A stretch of 64,000 nucleotides of DNA from Pseudomonas sp. LD120 (GCF_009861525.1 NZ_WVHL01000001.1:124001-188000), one strand, 5' to 3'. Positions 38,039 through 48,380 are shown, numbered from the stretch's first letter. Translations and numbers: made by a program. Notes: generated by a model not told the origin, from the sequence alone.

Positions 38039-38689
38039 TCAGTCGATTCCGCCCGTTAGGGTCGTCTGCTCAGCATAGTCGAGGTGTTTGACGAGCTGCG
38101 CACGCAGCCGGGCACTTACCTCGGCAAATTCAATCGGCCCTGCATGGTCGCGCAGTTGGGTCATCGCCAACCCGGCATAGCCGCAGGGGTTAATCCGTCG
38201 AAACGGCTGCAAATCCATGTCCACATTCAGGGCCAGACCGTGAAAGGAGCATCCGTGACGGATACGCAGGCCCAGGGAAGCGATTTTCGCCCCATTGACG
38301 TAGACACCCGGTGCATCGGGCTTGGCCGCCGCTGACACGCCATAGCTGGCCAGCAGATCGATCAGGCATTGCTCCATGCGGCTGACCAGATCACGCACAC
38401 CGAAACCCAACCTGCGCACATCCAACAGCAGATAGGCAACCAGTTGGCCGGGCCCGTGATAGGTCACCTGACCACCACGATCCGCCTGCACCACCGGGAT
38501 ATCCCCCGGAACCAGCAGGTGCTCGGCCTTGCCCGCCTGCCCCTGAGTAAAGACCGGAGCGTGCTGCACCAACCAGACTTCGTCCGGTGCGCTGGTGCCG
38601 CGTTCATTGGTAAAGCGCTGCATGGCCTGCCAGACCGGCTCGTATGCCATCTGGCCGAGCTCACGAAAGCCCAGCGTTTGTGGCATCAC
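38039..38689 (-). CDS. lipB: Octanoyltransferase LipB
   Basis: A 216-residue enzyme that moves octanoate from acyl carrier protein to lipoyl domains. The lipid-binding Lys lies in [12 protein letters not shown] and the catalytic Cys in INPCGYAGL. The frame starts 4 bp inside ybeD (ATGA overlap) and ends 1 bp before lipA, so the three are read together. Confidence 0.95.
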   Translation of the reverse strand: MMPQTLGFRELGQMAYEPVWQAMQRFTNERGTSAPDEVWLVQHAPVFTQGQAGKAEHLLVPGDIPVVQADRGGQVTYHGPGQLVAYLLLDVRRLGFGVRDLVSRMEQCLIDLLASYGVSAAAKPDAPGVYVNGAKIASLGLRIRHGCSFHGLALNVDMDLQPFRRINPCGYAGLAMTQLRDHAGPIEFAEVSARLRAQLVKHLDYAEQTTLTGGID

Positions 38690-38961
38690 AGCACCATGTG
38701 GACGACACCGGTAGCACGCAGGGCACTATTGATATCACGCAGTTGGTCTTCGCCGGTGGCGGTGATGTGCAGTTGGACCGTGGTGTACTTACCGTTGCTG
38801 CTTTGACGCTCGGCCAGGGACTTGATGTCCAGCTTGGCGTACTTGGCAAGAATCTCGATCACGGTGTCCTTGAAGCCGACGACCGTGTCACCGATCACCT
38901 TGATCGGATAGTCATCGACGGGAAATTCAATCTTGTGCGACTTAACGTCAGTGTCTGTCAT
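38686..38961 (-). CDS. ybeD: DUF493 family protein YbeD
   Basis: A 91-residue alpha/beta protein ([25 protein letters not shown]...) of the YbeD family, whose fold resembles ACT-like regulatory domains. It is placed before lipB, as in many gamma-proteobacteria. The start at 38961 is chosen over longer options, because GAGG lies upstream and homology begins there. Its function is not established. Confidence 0.88.
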   Translation of the reverse strand: MTDTDVKSHKIEFPVDDYPIKVIGDTVVGFKDTVIEILAKYAKLDIKSLAERQSSNGKYTTVQLHITATGEDQLRDINSALRATGVVHMVL

Positions 38962-39042
38962 GGCAGTAACGGCCTCGTAAGCCGTGGCGACGGACATGAC
39001 CCTCACTCTACTTAAGAGCAAGGGCCACGCAGGTCGACAATA

Positions 39043-40200
39043 TCAGTTGAACAAGCCGTAGAAGAATAGACGGATGCTATCCCACATGCGGCGGAAGATA
39101 CCACCTTCGTCGACCGCTTCCAGGGCGATCAGGTCGGCACTGTGTACCACCTTGTCGTCCAGTTTCACTTCGACTTTACCAATCACGTCGCCTTTGGCGA
39201 TTGGCGCGATCAGTTGCGGATTCATGGTCATGCTGGCCGCGAGTTTTTTCAATTGGCCTTTAGGCATGGTCATGGTCAGGTCTTCAGCCAGACCGGCCTT
39301 GACCTGATGAACGGTGCCTTTCCACACCGGTGCCTGAGCCAGCTCCGCCCCCTTCTGGTAGAAGGTCTGGGTTTCGAAGAAACGGAAACCATAGGTCAGC
39401 AGTTTCTGGGTTTCAGCGGCGCGGGCCTGCTCGCTATTGGTGCCGAACACCACGGCGATCAGACGCATGCCATCACGTACCGCCGAGGACACCATGCAAT
39501 AGCCGGCTTCGTCGGTGTGGCCGGTTTTCAGACCATCAACGGTCTTGTCGCGCCACAGCAACAGGTTGCGGTTAGGTTGCTTGATACCGTTCCAGAAGAA
39601 CTCCTTCTGCGAATAGATCGCATAGTGTGCTGGATCTTCGTGAATGATCGCGCGAGCCAAAACCGCCATGTCATGGGCCGACGAGTAATGATCCGGGTTC
39701 GGCAGACCCGTCGGGTTCATGAAGTGGCTATTGATCATGCCCAGGTCGGCGGCAGTCTTGTTCATCATGTCGGCGAACGCATCTTCGCTGCCGGCGATGT
39801 GCTCGGAAAGTGCGACGCTGGCGTCATTACCCGACTGAATGATGATGCCATGCAGCAGGTCACTGACAGAGACCTGCGACCCCACTTTGATGAACATCCG
39901 CGAACCACCAGTGCGCCAAGCGTTTTCGCTCACGGTCACCGGATCGCTCTCGCCGATCTGGCCACGACGGATTTCCAGGGTCGCGATGTAGGCGGTCATC
40001 AGCTTGGTCAAGCTGGCAGGCGGCAGACGCTGATCACCATTGTTCTCCACCAGCACGTTACCACTGCTGGCATCCATGAGCACATAGGATTTGGCGGCCA
40101 GTTGCGGTGGCGACGGCACCGCTTCGACCGCCCAGGCGGCGGGCGTGATGATCAGCGGGACAAGCAGGCACAAGCGTTTGGCAAAGGTGGTGATGTTCAT
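39043..40200 (-). CDS. dacA: D-alanyl-D-alanine carboxypeptidase (PBP5/6 family)
   Basis: A 385-residue serine-type D,D-carboxypeptidase with a signal peptide (1-24) and a PBP5_C domain. The catalytic motifs are SLTK (Ser63, Lys66), SGN (123-125) and KTG (225-227). The C-terminal RRMWDSIRLFFYGLFN is an amphipathic membrane anchor. The enzyme trims pentapeptide stems in the periplasm. It lies between rlpA and ybeD on the minus strand, and its 187-bp leader holds two hairpins. Confidence 0.93.
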   Translation of the reverse strand: MNITTFAKRLCLLVPLIITPAAWAVEAVPSPPQLAAKSYVLMDASSGNVLVENNGDQRLPPASLTKLMTAYIATLEIRRGQIGESDPVTVSENAWRTGGSRMFIKVGSQVSVSDLLHGIIIQSGNDASVALSEHIAGSEDAFADMMNKTAADLGMINSHFMNPTGLPNPDHYSSAHDMAVLARAIIHEDPAHYAIYSQKEFFWNGIKQPNRNLLLWRDKTVDGLKTGHTDEAGYCMVSSAVRDGMRLIAVVFGTNSEQARAAETQKLLTYGFRFFETQTFYQKGAELAQAPVWKGTVHQVKAGLAEDLTMTMPKGQLKKLAASMTMNPQLIAPIAKGDVIGKVEVKLDDKVVHSADLIALEAVDEGGIFRRMWDSIRLFFYGLFN

Positions 40201-40228
40201 CCGTCTCTCGAAGTTGCTAATGGGAACT

Positions 40229-40275
40229 TGCCCTTGAGGGCAAAACTATTTCAGACAGCTTTCTAAAGAGCTGTC
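40229..40275 (-). promoter_or_regulatory. Tandem hairpins in the dacA leader
   Basis: Stem one is TTGCCC/GGGCAA (40229-40244). Stem two is a 9-bp pair with one G-U (40254-40262 with 40267-40275, loop CTAA). They lie 30 to 75 bases before the dacA ATG on the minus strand. AACAACAA, an AAN-type motif, is further upstream near 40317-40324. Confidence 0.35.
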
Positions 40276-40387
40276 GCGTGTGCAGTTGTTCACTCACTGA
40301 CCCTTGCCGGGTTTTTGTTGTTCGACGAGCCAACAACCAAGATCCACCCCCCAATACCGCAAGCGGACCTTCAATCCTTGAGTCTTC

Positions 40388-41398
40388 TTACTCGGCAGTC
40401 ACCACGCTCGACTGACCCAGATTGGCCAGACGCAGGCTATTCTGCGCTTGCTGAGCCTCACCCAACGAGCCAAACGGCCCCAGGCGTACTCGATGCAGCG
40501 TCTGTTGATTGCGCACAATTGAGCTGATGAACACCGGCGCGCTCACCATCCCACTCAGTTTCGACCGCAACAGCTCGGCAGCGTCCGGGTTGGCAAAGGC
40601 ACCCACCTGAAGGTACTGACCAGAGGTTGGCGCAGCGGTGTTCTTTTTCGTGTCCACTTGCACCGGAACCACTGCGGCGGCGTGTTGCTGAGGTGGCGGC
40701 GTCCATTGCTCGACGCGGCCGGTCGAGGCGGTGATCACTGGCGCATTATTCTGCGCCACTTGCGGCTCGTTAAGCATCAACGGCGCCGGACGACCACGCT
40801 CGGCCCACCATTGCTGCGGGTCGATGCCTTCGACCTTGACCCGGGCGGTGCCGGTCTCGGCGTACCCAAGCTTCTTTGCCGCAGCGTAGGACAAATCGAT
40901 GATCCGGTCGGAATAGAACGGACCACGGTCGTTGACCCGCAAAATGACGCTGCGGTGGTTGTCCAGGTTAGTCACCCGTACATAGCTGGGCAAAGGCAAG
41001 GTCTTGTGCGCCGCGCTCATGCCGTAAAGGTCATAGACCTCGCCGTTGGCGGTGTTCTGGCCATGGAACTTGGTGCCATACCAAGACGCCGTGCCAGAAG
41101 CCACGTAGTGCTTGGAATCCTGAATGGGGAAGTAAGTCTTGCCCAATACCGTATAGGGATTGGCCTTGTACGGGCCGGTGTGCAGGGTCGGGGTCGCGTC
41201 GGGAATGCGCGAAACGTCGACATCCCACCAGGGAGCACCATCCTTGTGAGCACGATTGACGTCCAGCCCGGGCATCGAACGCACGGCGCTGGAGGACTTC
41301 TGCTGCGGCGAACGACTCGTCGAGCAACTGACCACCAATAAGGACAACGTGGCAAAAGCCACCAGCTTCAGGGGTTTGCGGATTGGCATTACCAGCAT
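40388..41398 (-). CDS. rlpA: Septal ring lytic transglycosylase RlpA
   Basis: A 336-residue lipoprotein (lipobox VVSCSTS, mature Cys near residue 25). A double-psi beta-barrel catalytic domain spans about 100-190 (ASWYGTKFHGQNTANGEVYD, ILRVNDRGPFYSDRIIDLS), and a SPOR domain ends the protein (residues 258-335). It cleaves denuded glycan at the division septum; in P. aeruginosa it does so with no need of stem peptides. The ATG overlaps the mltB stop (TAATG). Confidence 0.93.
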   Translation of the reverse strand: MLVMPIRKPLKLVAFATLSLLVVSCSTSRSPQQKSSSAVRSMPGLDVNRAHKDGAPWWDVDVSRIPDATPTLHTGPYKANPYTVLGKTYFPIQDSKHYVASGTASWYGTKFHGQNTANGEVYDLYGMSAAHKTLPLPSYVRVTNLDNHRSVILRVNDRGPFYSDRIIDLSYAAAKKLGYAETGTARVKVEGIDPQQWWAERGRPAPLMLNEPQVAQNNAPVITASTGRVEQWTPPPQQHAAAVVPVQVDTKKNTAAPTSGQYLQVGAFANPDAAELLRSKLSGMVSAPVFISSIVRNQQTLHRVRLGPFGSLGEAQQAQNSLRLANLGQSSVVTAE

Positions 41399-42408
41399 TA
41401 ATTAACGCCCCGTGCTTGGACCAACTGTTCAGACAACTGATGTACGGCCATGGCGTACATCACGCTGCGGTTATAACGAGTGATCGCGTAAAAATTCTTC
41501 AGGCCCAGCCAGTATTCCGGGCCTTTGTCGCCTTCCAGACGGAATGCGGTAACCGGCAGATCATCGCGCAACGCATCATGACTCGACCAGCCCAAGGCCC
41601 GCAACTCTCCGACGGTCTTGATCGGTTCGATCCCCGTGGTCAAGCCTTCGTCGACCCGATCACCACGTACATCGGCGCGACTGACCACCGCTTCGCCCGC
41701 AACCCAGCCATGGCGCTTGAAATAGCTGGCCACGCTGCCAATGGCATCATCCGGATTGGTCCAGATATTGATGTGCCCATCATTGTCAAAATCCACCGCG
41801 TAGGCGCGAAAGCTGCTCGGCATGAACTGCGGCAAGCCCATGGCACCGGCGTAAGAGCCCTTTAGGCTCAGCGGATCAAGCTGTTCTTCACGGGCCAGCA
41901 GCAAAAACTCACGCAGTTCCTTGCGGAAAAACTCGGCCCGCGGCGGGTAATCGAAACCCAGGGTCGAAAGCGCATCGATCACCCGATAATTACCGGTATT
42001 GCGCCCGAAAAAGGTTTCCACGCCGATAATCGACACGATGACCTCGGCCGGCACGCCGTACTCTTGCTCAGCCCGGGCCAGCACTGCCTCGTGCTGACGC
42101 CAGAAGTCCACCCCCCGGGCTATCCGCGCCTCGGTGATGAACATCGGACGGTATTCCTTCCATTGCTTGACCCGCTCGGCGGGCCGCGAAATGGCGTCAA
42201 GAATCGACTGCTTGCGTTCGGCCTCGCGGAACACGCCCATCAGCTGCTCCCCAGCGAAACCATAATCCCGAGTCATTTCGCCGACGAACTCCGCCACTTG
42301 GGGCGAACCTTCGTAATCACCGGCAACTGCAGCTTGCGCGGTACCCAGGATGCCTACCAGACCGACCCACGACGCTTGCCGAGCGGCCCAGCCACGCATT
42401 AATTGCAT
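41398..42408 (-). CDS. mltB: Lytic murein transglycosylase B
   Basis: A 336-residue SltB-type transglycosylase with a signal peptide (ending about VAG). The catalytic Glu is in IGVETFFGRN, and AGAMGLPQFMPSSFRAYAVDFDNDGHINIW is the conserved block. There is no PG_binding_1 domain. I place the start at ATG 42408, with AAGGTGAAG upstream. It follows rodA by 17 bp and overlaps rlpA by one base. Confidence 0.9.
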   Translation of the reverse strand: MQLMRGWAARQASWVGLVGILGTAQAAVAGDYEGSPQVAEFVGEMTRDYGFAGEQLMGVFREAERKQSILDAISRPAERVKQWKEYRPMFITEARIARGVDFWRQHEAVLARAEQEYGVPAEVIVSIIGVETFFGRNTGNYRVIDALSTLGFDYPPRAEFFRKELREFLLLAREEQLDPLSLKGSYAGAMGLPQFMPSSFRAYAVDFDNDGHINIWTNPDDAIGSVASYFKRHGWVAGEAVVSRADVRGDRVDEGLTTGIEPIKTVGELRALGWSSHDALRDDLPVTAFRLEGDKGPEYWLGLKNFYAITRYNRSVMYAMAVHQLSEQLVQARGVN

Positions 42409-42425
42409 TGAATTCTTCACCTTAA

Positions 42426-43529
42426 TCAAACCTGCGCGATCCACTTGCGATGGGTATGGATCGACATCAACACCCCAAACGCTGACAGTAGCGTCACCAA
42501 CGAAGTTCCTCCGTAGCTAATAAACGGCAACGGCACCCCCACCACCGGCAACAAGCCACTGACCATACCGATGTTGACGAAAACGTAAACAAAAAACGTC
42601 ATGGTCAGGCTGCCCGCCAGCAATTTTCCGAACAGCGTCTGGGCCTGAGCAGTGATCACCAAGCCACGCCCGATCAGCAGCAGATAAATCAACAGCAACA
42701 CGCAAATACCCACCAGACCGAACTCTTCGCCCATGACCGCAATAATGAAGTCGGTGTGGCTCTCCGGCAAAAAGTCCAGGTGCGACTGGGTACCCAGCAA
42801 CCAGCCTTTGCCAAAGACCCCGCCCGAGCCGATAGCCGCCTTGGACTGGATAATGTTCCACCCCGTGCCCAAAGGATCGCTTTCCGGGTCGAGGAAGGTG
42901 AGGATCCGCTGCTTCTGATAGTCATGCATGATGAAAAACCACATGGCGATTGCCACCGGTACCGCAGCCGCCAGCACACTGAGAATCCAGCGCCAGCGCA
43001 ACCCGCCCATGAACAACACGAAGGTGCCGCCGGCGAGGATCAGCAACGCCGTGCCCAGGTCCGGCTGGCGCACGATCAAGATAAAGGGGATGCCGATCAG
43101 TACCAGGCTGATCCCAACATGCTTGAGATGCGGCGGCAACGTGCGCTTGGACAGGTACCAAGCGATGGTCGCCGGCATGATGATCTTCATGAATTCAGAC
43201 GGTTGGAAGCGGACCACCCCGGGAATGTTGATCCAACGGGTCGCCCCCATGGCGTTATGCCCCATGACATCCACCACCACCAGCAGTACCACGCCAAACA
43301 CATAGGCCAGCGGTACCCAGCGCGCCATGAATCGCGGCTCGAACTGCGCGATGACGATCATCGACACCAGGCCGATACCGAAAGAGGTCGCCTGCTTGGC
43401 CAACAGATCCCAGCTCTTGCCACTGGCCGAATACAAAACGAACAGGCTGCCAGCGGCCAGGGTCAGCAGCAGGATCAGCAGGGGGCCGTCGATATGCAGG
43501 CGTTGCAATAGCGTCGCACGACGCCGCAT
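42426..43529 (-). CDS. rodA: Rod shape-determining protein RodA (SEDS)
   Basis: A 367-residue polytopic SEDS peptidoglycan glycosyltransferase with ten membrane helices. Conserved elements include PSEFMKI near the catalytic Asp loop and FGLVG. It polymerises lipid II with PBP2 in the elongasome. I use the ATG at 43529 (GAGGA upstream), which gives the usual length. A GTG at 43571, overlapping mrdA by 11 bp, is the alternative. Confidence 0.93.
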   Translation of the reverse strand: MRRRATLLQRLHIDGPLLILLLTLAAGSLFVLYSASGKSWDLLAKQATSFGIGLVSMIVIAQFEPRFMARWVPLAYVFGVVLLVVVDVMGHNAMGATRWINIPGVVRFQPSEFMKIIMPATIAWYLSKRTLPPHLKHVGISLVLIGIPFILIVRQPDLGTALLILAGGTFVLFMGGLRWRWILSVLAAAVPVAIAMWFFIMHDYQKQRILTFLDPESDPLGTGWNIIQSKAAIGSGGVFGKGWLLGTQSHLDFLPESHTDFIIAVMGEEFGLVGICVLLLIYLLLIGRGLVITAQAQTLFGKLLAGSLTMTFFVYVFVNIGMVSGLLPVVGVPLPFISYGGTSLVTLLSAFGVLMSIHTHRKWIAQV

Positions 43530-43560
43530 TACGTCCTCGCTGGAGAGGATGCGGTCAAAC

Positions 43561-45456
43561 TTACTCTTCACGGGCCGGAGCCTCCGCGCTGGTAGGGCTG
43601 GCAAACTCGGGTTTGAGCAGGCCATCCGGGCCGAGAAGCCAGGCATCCATCACCTGACGCACCACTGGGGCCGCGACACCGGAGCCCGACTCACCGTTCT
43701 CGACCATTACCGACACCACGATCTTCGGGTTTTCCGCCGGGGCAAAAGCGACAAACAAGGCGTGGTCGCGGTGTCGCTCCTGAACCTTGGAGCGGTCGTA
43801 CCTCTCACCCTGCTTGATCGCCACCACCTGAGCGGTACCGCTCTTGCCGGCGATGCGATATTGCGCGCCGATCGCCGCCTTGCGCGCAGTACCACGGGCG
43901 CCGTGCATCACCTGTTGCATACCGTGATTGACCTTCATCCAGTCAGCCGGATCACGCAGGACGATGTCCGGCATCGGATTGTGATCCACCGGCTTCTCGC
44001 CTTCGATGCTCTTGGCCAGGTGCGGACGATTCCAGCGCCCCTTGCTGGCCACCAACGCCGTCGCTTGGGCCAATTGCAGCGGAGTGGCCTGCATGTAGCC
44101 CTGACCGATCCCCAGAATCAGGGTTTCCCCCGGGAACCAGGCCTGGCGCCGGGTGGCGCGCTTCCACTCGCGGGTCGGCATCAAACCAGACGACTCTTCG
44201 AACATATCCAGGGAGACTTTTTGACCGATACCGAACTTGCTCATGTAAGACGAGAGCCGGTCGATCCCCAGCTTGTGGGCCAGGTCATAGAAATAGGTGT
44301 CGTTGGAACGCATGATCGCGGTGTCCAAGTCAACATAACCGTCGCCACTCCGGTTCCAGTTACGGTACTTGTGGTCGTAGTTGGGCAATTGGTAGTAACC
44401 CGGGTCATAGACGCGGCTCGCTGCCGTGATCACACCAGCGTCCAGCCCGGCAATGGCCACGGCGGGCTTAATGGTCGACCCCGGCGGATACAGGCCGCGC
44501 AGCACTCGATTGAACAGCGGCCGATCAATGGAATCACGCAGCTCGGCATAAGCCTTGAAACTGATGCCAGTAACAAACAGGTTGGGGTCGAAGCTCGGCT
44601 GGCTGACCATTGCCAGGACCTCACCGGTATTCGGGTCCAGCGCCACCACCGCTCCACGGCGTCCGCCCAGGGCCAGCTCCGCCGCTTCCTGCAATTTGAT
44701 ATCGAGGCTCAGGACAATGTCCTTGCCCGGAATCGGGTCAGTACGCTTGAGCACGCGCAGCACGCGGCCGCGGGCGTTGGTCTCAACTTCTTCGTAACCG
44801 ACCTGGCCATGCAGTTCCGGCTCGTAGAAACGCTCGATGCCGGTCTTGCCAATATGGTGAGTACCGCTGTAGTTCACCGGGTCCAGGGACTTCAGCTCTT
44901 TCTCGTTGATCCGCCCCATGTACCCCACCGAGTGGGCAAAATGCGCACCCTGAGGGTAATGTCGGACCAACTGCGCGACCACTTCCACCCCGGGCAAACG
45001 GAACTGATTCACCGCAATTCGAGCAATCTGCTCTTCCGTCAGCTCAAACAGGATCGGCACCGGCTCGAATGGCCGCCGCCCCTGTCTCATGCGTTTTTCG
45101 AACAATGCCCGGTCTTCAGGGGTCAGCTCCAGCACCTCGACAATCACATCGAGCACCTGCCGCCAGTCGCCGGAGCGCTCACGGGTCATGCTCAGACTGA
45201 AGCTGGGCCGGTTGTCGGCCACCACTACCCCGTTACGGTCGAAAATCAACCCACGAGTCGGGGGAATCGGCTGCACGTGAACCCGGTTATTTTCCGAGAG
45301 TGTGGAGTGATACTCATACTGGATCACCTGCAGGTAATACAGACGGGCAATCAGTACCCCAAACATGCAGGCCACCATAATGACGCCGAACACGACCCGG
45401 CCACGCACCAGACGGGCGTCTTTTTCGTGGTCCTTGATACGGATCGGCTGGGACAT
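43561..45456 (-). CDS. mrdA: Penicillin-binding protein 2
   Basis: A 631-residue class B transpeptidase with an N-terminal membrane anchor (about 20-43), a PBP dimerisation domain and a transpeptidase domain. The catalytic Ser is Ser327 in PPGSTIKPA, SND is the second motif and KSGTAQV the third. It crosslinks new wall in rod elongation. The gene sits between rlmH and rodA; ORF overlap with rodA makes them coupled. Confidence 0.96.
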   Translation of the reverse strand: MSQPIRIKDHEKDARLVRGRVVFGVIMVACMFGVLIARLYYLQVIQYEYHSTLSENNRVHVQPIPPTRGLIFDRNGVVVADNRPSFSLSMTRERSGDWRQVLDVIVEVLELTPEDRALFEKRMRQGRRPFEPVPILFELTEEQIARIAVNQFRLPGVEVVAQLVRHYPQGAHFAHSVGYMGRINEKELKSLDPVNYSGTHHIGKTGIERFYEPELHGQVGYEEVETNARGRVLRVLKRTDPIPGKDIVLSLDIKLQEAAELALGGRRGAVVALDPNTGEVLAMVSQPSFDPNLFVTGISFKAYAELRDSIDRPLFNRVLRGLYPPGSTIKPAVAIAGLDAGVITAASRVYDPGYYQLPNYDHKYRNWNRSGDGYVDLDTAIMRSNDTYFYDLAHKLGIDRLSSYMSKFGIGQKVSLDMFEESSGLMPTREWKRATRRQAWFPGETLILGIGQGYMQATPLQLAQATALVASKGRWNRPHLAKSIEGEKPVDHNPMPDIVLRDPADWMKVNHGMQQVMHGARGTARKAAIGAQYRIAGKSGTAQVVAIKQGERYDRSKVQERHRDHALFVAFAPAENPKIVVSVMVENGESGSGVAAPVVRQVMDAWLLGPDGLLKPEFASPTSAEAPAREE

Positions 45457-45468
45457 TAGGGGCGCGGG

Positions 45469-45936
45469 CTACTTGTGGTAAGGGTGCCCGGACAGCACGG
45501 TCCAGGCGCGATACAGCTGTTCACCGATGAGAATCCGCACCAGCGGGTGCGGCAAGGTCAACGGCGATAGCGACCAGCGCTGATCCGCGCGCGCACACAC
45601 TTCCGGCGCCAGCCCTTCCGGGCCGCCAACCATGAAGTTCACCGTGCGCGAATCGAGGCGCCAGCGGTCCAGCTCCACCGCCAGTTGCTCGGTGCTCCAA
45701 GGCTTGCCATGCACCTCAAGGGTGACGATGCGCTCGTTGTGCCCGACCTTGGCCAACATGGCTTCGCCTTCCTGACGGATGAAGCGAGCCACATCGGCGT
45801 TCTTGCCCCGAGTGTTAAGCGGTATTTCCACCAGTTCCAGCGCCAGCTCGGATGGCAGACGCTTGGCATATTCATGCCACCCCTCTTCCACCCACTTGGG
45901 CATGCGTGAACCGACAGCGATCAGACGCAGGCGCAC
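45469..45936 (-). CDS. rlmH: 23S rRNA pseudouridine-1915 N3-methyltransferase
   Basis: A 155-residue SPOUT methyltransferase with the trefoil-knot SAM site formed by [13 protein letters not shown] and [22 protein letters not shown]. It methylates pseudouridine 1915 in helix 69 of 23S rRNA. It starts 9 bp after rsfS and ends 12 bp before mrdA. Confidence 0.95.
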   Translation of the reverse strand: MRLRLIAVGSRMPKWVEEGWHEYAKRLPSELALELVEIPLNTRGKNADVARFIRQEGEAMLAKVGHNERIVTLEVHGKPWSTEQLAVELDRWRLDSRTVNFMVGGPEGLAPEVCARADQRWSLSPLTLPHPLVRILIGEQLYRAWTVLSGHPYHK

Positions 45937-45945
45937 AGCGGTCCC

Positions 45946-46368
45946 TTATTGCTGGTCTTTATTGAGCTTGGTGAAGTGCTCGTGACCGTGCTCAGGGCTG
46001 TGGTGCTTGCCATCAGCGGCGCGGCTCTGCTCAGCACCTTGCCACAGACGCTCGAGGTCATAGAACTGACGAGCCGAGGCGGTCATCATGTGCACGATCA
46101 CATCGTCCAGGTCCAACAGCACCCAGTCGCTGTCGCCCTTGCCTTCTTCACCGAGTGGACGCACGCCCTGGGCCTTGACCATTTCGCGGACCTTTTCCAG
46201 CATCGCGCCGATCTGGCGGTTGGAGGTACCGGTGGCGATGATCATGTAGTCAGTGATGCTCTGCTTGTCGCGAACATCGATCACCAGGACGTCCAGGGCC
46301 TTGACGTCTTCCAGCGCGGCGACAGCCACTTTGACCAGATCTTCGCCTTTCATTACTTGGTTAGTCAT
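45946..46368 (-). CDS. rsfS: Ribosome silencing factor RsfS
   Basis: A 140-residue DUF143 protein that binds uL14 and blocks subunit joining when nutrients are scarce. The conserved core is DVLVIDVRDKQSITDYMIIATGTSNRQIGAM and WVLLDLDDVIVHMM. The C-terminus is His/Lys/Glu-rich (GKHHSPEHGHEH), longer than in E. coli. Placed between nadD and rlmH, as is usual. Confidence 0.94.
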   Translation of the reverse strand: MTNQVMKGEDLVKVAVAALEDVKALDVLVIDVRDKQSITDYMIIATGTSNRQIGAMLEKVREMVKAQGVRPLGEEGKGDSDWVLLDLDDVIVHMMTASARQFYDLERLWQGAEQSRAADGKHHSPEHGHEHFTKLNKDQQ

Positions 46369-46428
46369 ATAAAACTCGTTCAGCTCGTATGTTTGGAGCG
46401 CCGCTCAGCACAGGCCGGCAGCGTTCCT

Positions 46429-47076
46429 TCAGTTCGGCGCACGGTAAAGCCCGTGTGCATCGATGTAGGCCAGGACCGCGTCAGGCACCAGGAAACGTAC
46501 CGACTTACCGCTGGCCAGCAGTTGACGGATCTGGGTGGCGGACACCGCAAGCGGCGTCTGCCAGACGAATGCAATGTGTCCCCCCGGCCCTTGCAGGGCC
46601 AGCGGGTCGCTCACCGAGCGCGCCGCCAGCAGGTTGCGCAAGGCATCCGGCGGTTCGCTATCGGCATCCGGGCGTTGCAACACCAGGATGTGGCAATGCT
46701 GGAGTAATTCTTCCCAACGATGCCAGGTGGGCAGGCCGCAAAACGCGTCCCAGCCCAGTAACAGAAACAACTGGTCATCCGCGGCCAACTCGGCCCGCAT
46801 CTGTTCCAGGGTGTCGAGGGTGTAGGACGGTTTGTCCCGCTTCAGCTCGCGGTCATCCACCACCAAGGGAGAGACGCCCGCCACCGCACATTCGACCATC
46901 GCCAGACGATCGAGCGCCGACACCTGTGGTGTATCCCGATGCGGCGGCCTGGCACTGGGGGTCAGCCGCAGCTCGTCGAGTTGCATGGATTCCGCCACCT
47001 CCAGCGCGCCACGCAAGTGGCCGATATGCACTGGATCGAAGGTGCCGCCCAGCAAACCGATACGTTTACCCATCAA
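46429..47076 (-). CDS. nadD: Nicotinate-nucleotide adenylyltransferase
   Basis: A 215-residue enzyme that makes deamido-NAD. The nucleotidyltransferase motif [11 protein letters not shown] is at the N-terminus, and [27 protein letters not shown] at the C-terminus is the ISSTxxR-type block. The ATG overlaps the end of proA by 4 bp. It is part of the proA-nadD-rsfS-rlmH unit. Confidence 0.95.
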   Translation of the reverse strand: MMGKRIGLLGGTFDPVHIGHLRGALEVAESMQLDELRLTPSARPPHRDTPQVSALDRLAMVECAVAGVSPLVVDDRELKRDKPSYTLDTLEQMRAELAADDQLFLLLGWDAFCGLPTWHRWEELLQHCHILVLQRPDADSEPPDALRNLLAARSVSDPLALQGPGGHIAFVWQTPLAVSATQIRQLLASGKSVRFLVPDAVLAYIDAHGLYRAPN

Positions 47077-48338
47077 GTGCGCACGTGACCGTCGCCAAAG
47101 ACCACGTACTTCTCGCTGGTCAGGCCTTCCAGGCCCACCGGGCCGCGGGCATGCAGCTTGTCGGTGGAGATGCCGATCTCAGCGCCAAGACCGTACTCGA
47201 AACCGTCGGCAAAGCGCGTCGAGGCATTGACCATGACCGAACTGGAGTCCACTTCGTTGAGGAAGCGCCGGGCATCACTGAAGTTCTCGGTGACGATCGA
47301 GTCGGTATGGTGCGAACCGTAGGTGTTGATGTGCTCGATGGCCTGCTCCAGGCTGTCCAGCACCCGGATCGAGAGGATCGGCGCGGTGTATTCGGTGCGC
47401 CAGTCTTCTTCGGTGGCTTGCAGCACGTCGCCCCCCAGGATCGCGCGGGTTTGCGCGCAGCCGCGCAGTTCGACACCCTTGTCGCGATAGATCGCGGCCA
47501 GCGGCGGCAATACACGCTCGGCAATGGCGGCATGAACCAGCAGGGTTTCCATGGTGTTGCACGGGGCGTAGCGCTGGGTCTTGGCGTTGTCGGCAATGCG
47601 GATCGCCTTGTCCAGGTCCGCCGCCACATCGATATACACGTGGCAGACGCCGTCCAGGTGCTTGATCACCGGCACCTTGGCGTCACGGCTGACCCGCTCG
47701 ATCAGGCTCTTGCCGCCACGGGGCACGATCACGTCGACGAATTCGGGCATGGTGATCAACGCCCCCACCGCTGCGCGATCGGTGGTTTCCACCACCTGCA
47801 CCACGTGGGGCGGCAGATCGGCCGCCGCCAGGCCCTGCTGAATGCAGGTGGCGATGGCACGGTTGGAGTGAATCGCCTCGGAGCCGCCGCGCAGGATGGT
47901 GGCATTGCCCGACTTCAGGCACAGGCTGGCGGCATCGATGGTCACGTTCGGACGGGACTCATAGATGATGCCGATCACCCCCAGGGGCACGCGCATCTTG
48001 CCCACCTGGATGCCCGAAGGCAGGTAGCGCATATCGCGAATTTCACCGATGGGGTCAGGCAGCTTGGCCACCTGACGCAGGCCTTCGATCATCTCGTCGA
48101 TACGGGCGGGCGTCAGCGCCAGACGATCCAGCAAAGCCGGTTCCAGACCATTGGCCCGGCCGTTGGCCAGGTCCTGCTCGTTGGCCGCAGTCAGCTCCGG
48201 TCGAGCTGCGTCCAACGCATCGGCAGCCGCCAGCAGTGCACGGTTCTTCTGCGCGGTGGTGGCACGGGCGATCACCCGGGAAGCTTGGCGGGCAGCGCAA
48301 CCCAAACGGGTCATGTAGTCAAGAACGGACTCAGTCAT
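47073..48338 (-). CDS. proA: Gamma-glutamyl phosphate reductase
   Basis: A 421-residue NADPH-dependent enzyme of proline synthesis that reduces gamma-glutamyl phosphate to the semialdehyde. The catalytic Cys is in [27 protein letters not shown] is the NADPH region. The start at 48338 begins [13 protein letters not shown] as in the family. It heads the long minus-strand run. Confidence 0.95.
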   Translation of the reverse strand: MTESVLDYMTRLGCAARQASRVIARATTAQKNRALLAAADALDAARPELTAANEQDLANGRANGLEPALLDRLALTPARIDEMIEGLRQVAKLPDPIGEIRDMRYLPSGIQVGKMRVPLGVIGIIYESRPNVTIDAASLCLKSGNATILRGGSEAIHSNRAIATCIQQGLAAADLPPHVVQVVETTDRAAVGALITMPEFVDVIVPRGGKSLIERVSRDAKVPVIKHLDGVCHVYIDVAADLDKAIRIADNAKTQRYAPCNTMETLLVHAAIAERVLPPLAAIYRDKGVELRGCAQTRAILGGDVLQATEEDWRTEYTAPILSIRVLDSLEQAIEHINTYGSHHTDSIVTENFSDARRFLNEVDSSSVMVNASTRFADGFEYGLGAEIGISTDKLHARGPVGLEGLTSEKYVVFGDGHVRT

Positions 48339-48374
48339 GGTCTGGTGTGGTCTTGGCAAAGAGGAAAGCGGCTG

Positions 48375-48380
48375 ATTATA
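48375..48380 (-). promoter_or_regulatory. -10 box of proA
   Basis: A perfect TATAAT on the minus strand, 37 bp before the proA ATG. The -35 region is weak. Confidence 0.45.

Noticed and set aside
43327..45459. A 710-residue open frame opposite mrdA and rodA
   Set aside because: It mirrors two strong genes in a GC-rich region, has no domain or ribosome binding site, and is a chance antisense frame.
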